Shown here piece after piece: positions 7,757-11,381 of a stretch of 11,381 nucleotides of DNA; the first letter of the stretch is position 1, and every line of letters begins with the position of its first letter. Source of the stretch: Blastomyces gilchristii SLH14081 (lineage: Eukaryota > Ascomycota > Eurotiomycetes > Onygenales > Ajellomycetaceae); the NCBI RefSeq assembly GCF_000003855.2, contig NW_003101643.1:178751-190131 (forward strand), read 5' to 3'. Made by a program: the position numbers and the translations under genes. Below the pieces are notes generated by a model. It saw only the letters and a program-made list of their open reading frames with translations. It made no database searches and was not told the DNA's origin.

Positions 7757-7893
7757 TTATGAAAAAAATATAAAATATAAAAGAAAACAAAAAATAAAAA
7801 ATAAACAAAACAAGAAAAATCTTATAAAAAAAAAAGAGAAAGAAAAAGAAATAAAGAAAAAGAAAAAAGAAAAAAAGAAAATAAACAAAATCA
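7757..7893 (+). repeat. A-rich, purine-biased low-complexity tract
   Basis: About 137 bp made almost only of A with scattered G on the + strand, few T and very few C, forming AAAGAAAAAG-type words. The strand asymmetry is strong compared with the flanks, which mix A and T evenly. It may be the expanded poly(A) end of an old retroposon or a nucleosome-poor spacer; nothing decides between these. The Lys codons it would encode are not a protein. Confidence 0.7.
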
Positions 7894-8990
7894 AGATTAC
7901 AGAGTCACAGTATTTTTAAAATACTTACTTCTTAGAGTCTTTATAATATTCAAACTGAAATTTCTCATAGTGAGAGTAACATAGCTATAATAAGTAATTA
8001 TCTTAATATTATCTAATAAATAATCAGTATATATCTGTATAAATGTGAATATTTAGAAAATATATATCCCCTAAAGTATAGTCAGAGTGAACTCTGCTAT
8101 TACTTGGGGGGGTAGGGGGGAGTAGAATACTGAAATTAATAATTTCTTTCATTGATTTCACAGATAAGATATATGAAGATAGTCTTGAGAAATATAAGAT
8201 TCTCTGACTTCTGATAAACGCAGATCTCATAGAGAGACTCTATTTTCATAATATCAGAGACTGAGTATTATTAAAAAGTATTACTTTCATATAATACATA
8301 TATACTTTCTGTGATAATTCACTCTCTGTATATATAACTGAGAGTTGAAGCTTTTTCACACTGTATAACTCTCTCTGAGATGCTGCTACTGATTTGCAAC
8401 TCATACAGTCTCTCAGTTCAGTACACACTGTGTATATACAGCTCTGTATACTGAGACTGTGTTGATTATTATAGTCTGATATGATACTTGCTTTTCACAG
8501 ACCATGTTTTATTTGAGAGAGAGAAGAAGAAAGACACAACTATTATTTTATTAAAGAGAGATAAATAATTAATAATATTAAATATAAGTTAATTCTTCTG
8601 TATTTAAAATTTGATTAGTCTATACTCTTTAATTTAAGAGTTTCTAAGAGTATTTTAATAGTTTTCATATCAGCTTGAACTTAGTAATGAGTTGAAGAAG
8701 AAGAGAAAAGAGAGAAGAAAGAAATGAGAATAACTTATCTTTATAATATAAAAACAGAGAATCACTGTAATCATTCTCTCTAGTAATAAAGATCTGTTTT
8801 CTGTATGTATCTCTGATATAGATTATATGATAACTGTATACAAAGAATATTAATAGTGCATGTATTAAATAAAGATAATATTGCTATGTAATACTGTAGC
8901 TGTTTCTATACATCTCTGAAAGCTGTTAATATTTTCTTTAAGTCTCTTTAGATTTAATAAGTTAGTAATATATTTCAATGCACTTCTTCT
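7894..8990. other. AT-rich region without a recognisable gene
   Basis: On the minus strand between about 8430 and 8024 stops are somewhat rarer than elsewhere, giving two stretches of 60-68 codons in different frames, with no motif I recognise. The G-run at 8106-8120 lies inside. I see no convincing gene. Confidence 0.55.
8106..8120 (+). other. G7-TA-G6 run
   Basis: Two long G runs separated by TA in DNA that otherwise almost lacks GG. It could form a small or intermolecular G-quadruplex, or the complementary C runs could be a splice-site-like pyrimidine tract. CpC is a poor target for RIP, so C runs can survive it. Confidence 0.6.
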
Positions 8991-9185
8991 TTTATTATTA
9001 TTATCATCATTGTGGCGGGCTGCGCCCGATCAATCATATAGACTATTCTGTTACACTTCACAGATTTCAACCGCTTCATTCTCGAATGCGTACGCGTACA
9101 CTCGGATTCTCGGCCATTCTCAATCACCGATCCTCAGCCGTCACTAACATGTATAGATCTCACCCTGAAGCTTCATCACATACAT
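8991..9185 (-). mobile_element. GC-richer retroposon 3' fragment, minus strand
   Basis: Second island in which CpG is common (about a dozen) within mutated DNA. Read on the minus strand it ends with a perfect hairpin CGGGC-GCA-GCCCG (9028-9016), then CACAATGATGATAA and a TAA-type tail (9010-8991). That is how LINE and SINE 3' ends look. A 10-bp palindrome GTACGCGTAC lies at 9090-9099. No A or B box is evident, and the CpG-bearing part fades out near 9140-9185 without a clear 5' border or a clean target duplication, so it is either a 5'-truncated LINE end or a SINE without a tRNA head. The 81-codon + strand frame across it is incidental. Confidence 0.6.
9016..9028 (-). other. 3'-terminal hairpin of the GC-richer retroposon
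   Basis: Five G/C pairs (9016-9020 with 9024-9028) closing a 3-nt loop, six bases from the repeat tail. Hairpins placed like this are recognised by the reverse transcriptase in several LINE/SINE pairs; that role here is inference. Confidence 0.55.
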
Positions 9186-9606
9186 CATCACATACACATA
9201 TAAATATTCACTTTGATCACTAATTCTCACACTTTCTCTATCTTTTCTCTCTAATATTTTCTCTTGTTATATAAGATCTATTAATATAATATCAATCTAT
9301 TCAGCATAGGCTTCTTATACTAGAAAAACCATTCAGTATCTTCTTATTAGAAATGATTATTTACACATGTCTTCTATTAGAAATAATACTCATCAAGATA
9401 TTCAAATGCATAATAATACATAATAAATAGAGAAACAGTTAAATAGTTAAGTGAATACTGAGTTCTCAGATAGAAGCTTGCTTATCAGTCACTCTGACCC
9501 TGTAATAAGATTTTACAAGAGAATATCAGTGAAAGATCTGAGAGTTCTGATATTTCAGATATATGAGATATTTATACAATTACACATCTGATAATCAATA
9601 TAATCA
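9186..9606. other. AT-rich region without a recognisable gene
   Basis: Lies between the retroposon fragment and the second Gypsy element and could hold that element's 5' LTR or leader. I could not identify TG...CA ends or a primer-binding site. Confidence 0.55.
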
Positions 9607-9859
9607 TGTCTAATAATAATATGAAACTCTTGAATACAAGTATAGATATGATGTCACAGTGACTCTAAGTAATATTGAAATTACAATAATGATAAATAGC
9701 TGATATGCATGCAACTTAACAATGTTAATATGAAGAGATTCAATAATTATTATAATAAGAAACTCATGCAATTTCAATATTTACAGAATTAAATATAAAA
9801 GTACTGAAAGAATGCTTAAATGCTTCTATATATTTTAATACTTTTGATCTCACTCTCTA

Positions 9860-10760
9860 CTCATCATGAAGAGTGAAAATGCTTACAAAACTGAGTGTAG
9901 ATGAAGATGTCATTAGTTTATTAATCAATCAAGATTGATATATCAATGAATGATTAAAGAATCACATAAAACAGAAGTTTCATTCATGAATGAAAGCATG
10001 TGAATCAGTATTACAAATATCTGATAATATTATCAAATATCTTGATATTCTGTTCTGAGACACTGCTATGCAATAGAAAGTATTAGATTAGTTACAGAGT
10101 ACTTAACAGAGAAACACTTCTCTTACAATATTCATTTCTGACTTCAACATCAAGATTCTAGAAGCAGATGATCAATCTTGAGAGAATTGAATAAAGATTA
10201 GTATACTTAAGAAGATATTAACTTTTAAACTCTTACAGACTCTTGTAAGTGTAGATGAAGACCAGACTTATGAAGATTTCTGCACACAGCTCTGAACATT
10301 GAATAATCATCTTATCAAGCTCAAGAGTATACAGAACAGTGATAGAAGATATTACACTTTAATCACTCATACACTCACACTGAAGAACAGCAATGATACA
10401 GATATCATGAACTAAATAGATTCTAATGTCTATACACAAGCAAGAGTTTCCACTGTTCAAACAGGCTTTCAAGTTCCTGAGATCACTCTCAAGAAAGTCA
10501 CTGATTGATGTTAATATGAAGTATACATCAACTGTAACTAATTAGAACACATTACTTTCAACTGCTGATCAATCTATATATCTTCACACTTAAGAGAAAG
10601 ACTGACATCTTCTCAATTGAGAGAAAGATCAGTGTCTTCTTATTCAAAGAATGAATCAGTGCCTGTTCATGCTAACTACATTGCAGTGAAGAAATATTCA
10701 GAAGATAACTATGAGAATGTCTCAATAAAACAGGAAAAAGATTAGCTTCTGTTCAAATTC
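9860..10760 (+). pseudogene. Gag-like protein with zinc knuckle, degraded
   Basis: Structural protein that would package the element's RNA. Readable pieces are SVDEDQTYEDFCTQL at about 10249-10290 in the capsid-like part and a CCHC knuckle at 10524-10565 in the same frame. The knuckle keeps the second Cys, the His and the last Cys at the right spacing (CX4HX4C), while the first Cys is Tyr (TAC), and one residue is a stop. Behind the knuckle two 27-bp tandem units (10590-10616 and 10617-10643) encode a 9-residue repeat. Stops are frequent, and the frame differs from that of the protease that follows. Confidence 0.65.
10524..10565 (+). other. CCHC zinc-knuckle remnant in Gag
   Basis: Pattern (C>Y)X2CX4HX4C with Cys codons at 10533-10535 and 10563-10565 and His at 10548-10550. 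The spacing is exactly that of retroviral nucleocapsid knuckles. The lost first Cys, TGC to TAC, is one G-to-A change. Confidence 0.7.
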
Positions 10761-10814
10761 ATAAACAGAAGCTTGAAGAGATCAGATGACAATAATTTAA
10801 AGAGAAAATGACAA

Positions 10815-11330
10815 TGAATGTGATTCTTATATCTACTGTAATTAATAACATGTATAATATGAAAGCTATGATAGACAGCAGTCTATGCTACTATGCAATG
10901 ATAAAATCTTCAGTCATAAGATGTTATAATCTTTCACATATTCTCTTATCAAAACCCTGACTTCTTGCAGAATTTGATGATTTAAAAGATGTTTGTACTC
11001 ATTACATGATGAAACTAAATATAGATATGAGAGAATATCAATATGAAGATGTCTATATATATGAAGTTGATAATCTCAATTATAATCTTATGTTAGAACT
11101 TATCTGACTATCTGAATAAGGCATCTTATTAAACACTTGAAACAGGAGCTTAATATTCTCTAATGATGATAGAATTCATAAAGATGATATTCACAAGACT
11201 ATGAATCTTACACAGATCTCTGCCAACACTTATGAAATACTCTGAAAAAGAAGTCATCATTAAAACTGTCAACAGAGTCATTAACAAGATTATTAACAGT
11301 AGAATCATATATCAATCTATTTCATCAGTC
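10815..11330 (+). pseudogene. Ty3/Gypsy retropepsin (aspartic protease), degraded
   Basis: Aspartic protease that would cut the Gag-Pol polyprotein. In one frame from 10859 it reads AMIDSSLCYYAMI, the catalytic Asp being at 10874-10876; the family DSG is now DSS (GGT to AGT). It continues with NLSHILLSKP, then the paired motif YEVDNLNYNLMLEL at about 11062-11103 (family VVDxLNYxLILGxPWL, with Gly to Glu), and LTQISANTYE near 11207-11236, a segment that follows the protease in related fungal elements. A few stops interrupt it. RT would start beyond the right edge. Confidence 0.75.
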
Positions 11331-11381
11331 TGACTGATATTAAAAAGGCTCTAGAAAAGTTATTCTGTATTACAATAACAG

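Larger units (their letters stand above)
9607..11381 (+). mobile_element. Second RIP-degraded Ty3/Gypsy element, gag and protease
   Basis: The 5' coding part of an LTR retrotransposon, running off the right edge before RT. Gag with a CCHC knuckle is followed by a retropepsin domain. A possible Gag start is an ATG at 9607 (MSNNNMKLLNTS), but the left border is uncertain. It lies in the same orientation as the chromovirus at 1516-4140; whether both belong to one family cannot be told because they share no domain within the window. Confidence 0.78.

Noticed and set aside
8024..8428. Minus-strand gene with two open stretches of 60 and 68 codons
   Set aside because: The stretches are in different frames, have no domain or motif I recognise, and stops are only slightly rarer than elsewhere. 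I see no supported splice sites.
8978..9223. 81-codon open frame on the + strand
   Set aside because: It starts in the repeat tail, has no recognisable motif and its composition follows the GC-richer retroposon fragment on the other strand.
8982..9245. Target-site duplication of the second retroposon (CACTTCTTCT at about 8981 against CACTTTCTCT at about 9229)
   Set aside because: The match is imperfect, pyrimidine-rich and low-complexity, so it cannot be told from chance.

Overview
The window looks like transposon-filled, AT-rich DNA from a filamentous ascomycete. Nearly all of it is A/T-rich, almost free of CpG, and dense in TAA/TAG/TGA in every frame. The decayed proteins that can still be read are fungal-type retroelement proteins. 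Codons for conserved Trp, Gln, Cys and Gly have become stops or Tyr/Glu through C-to-T and G-to-A changes. That is the pattern expected of repeat-induced point mutation (RIP). No host protein-coding gene and no intact transposon ORF was found. The species cannot be named from the sequence.

Left part (1-4140, + strand): a nested pair of dead elements. Bases 1-1515 are the 3' end of a LINE-type (non-LTR) retrotransposon: an RNase H domain with all four catalytic acids still encoded, a Cys/His C-terminus, a 3' UTR and a (AAT)10 tail. Directly after this tail, at about 1516, a Ty3/Gypsy chromovirus resumes in the middle of its reverse transcriptase and continues through RNase H, integrase and a C-terminal chromodomain that ends near 4134. 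The LINE therefore inserted into the Gypsy RT gene, and the rest of both elements lies to the left of the window.

Middle part (4141-8990): mostly unreadable AT-rich DNA. Inside it sits one sharply bounded, CpG-containing element at 5144-5524 on the minus strand. It is a SINE, complete by its boundaries, with a tRNA-like head carrying A and B boxes, a body of about 260 bp, a (TAA)n tail and a perfect 15-bp target-site duplication. Its last 30 bases before the tail resemble the LINE 3' end (22 of 30 ungapped matches), which suggests that this LINE family mobilises it. Other landmarks are a small CpG-bearing patch (6881-6942), an A/G-only-like tract (7757-7893) and a G7-TA-G6 run (8106-8120).

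Right part (8991-11381): a second GC-richer fragment (about 8991-9185, minus strand) ends in a 13-nt hairpin and a TTA-type tail and is probably the 3' end of another retroposon. From about 9600 to the end, + strand, there is a second decayed Ty3/Gypsy element showing Gag with a CCHC knuckle and a retropepsin domain; its RT would lie beyond the window.

The layout suggests old elements that nested and were then mutated, followed by a younger SINE insertion, too short or too recent to have been mutated, that used the enzymes of a LINE family now dead at this locus.
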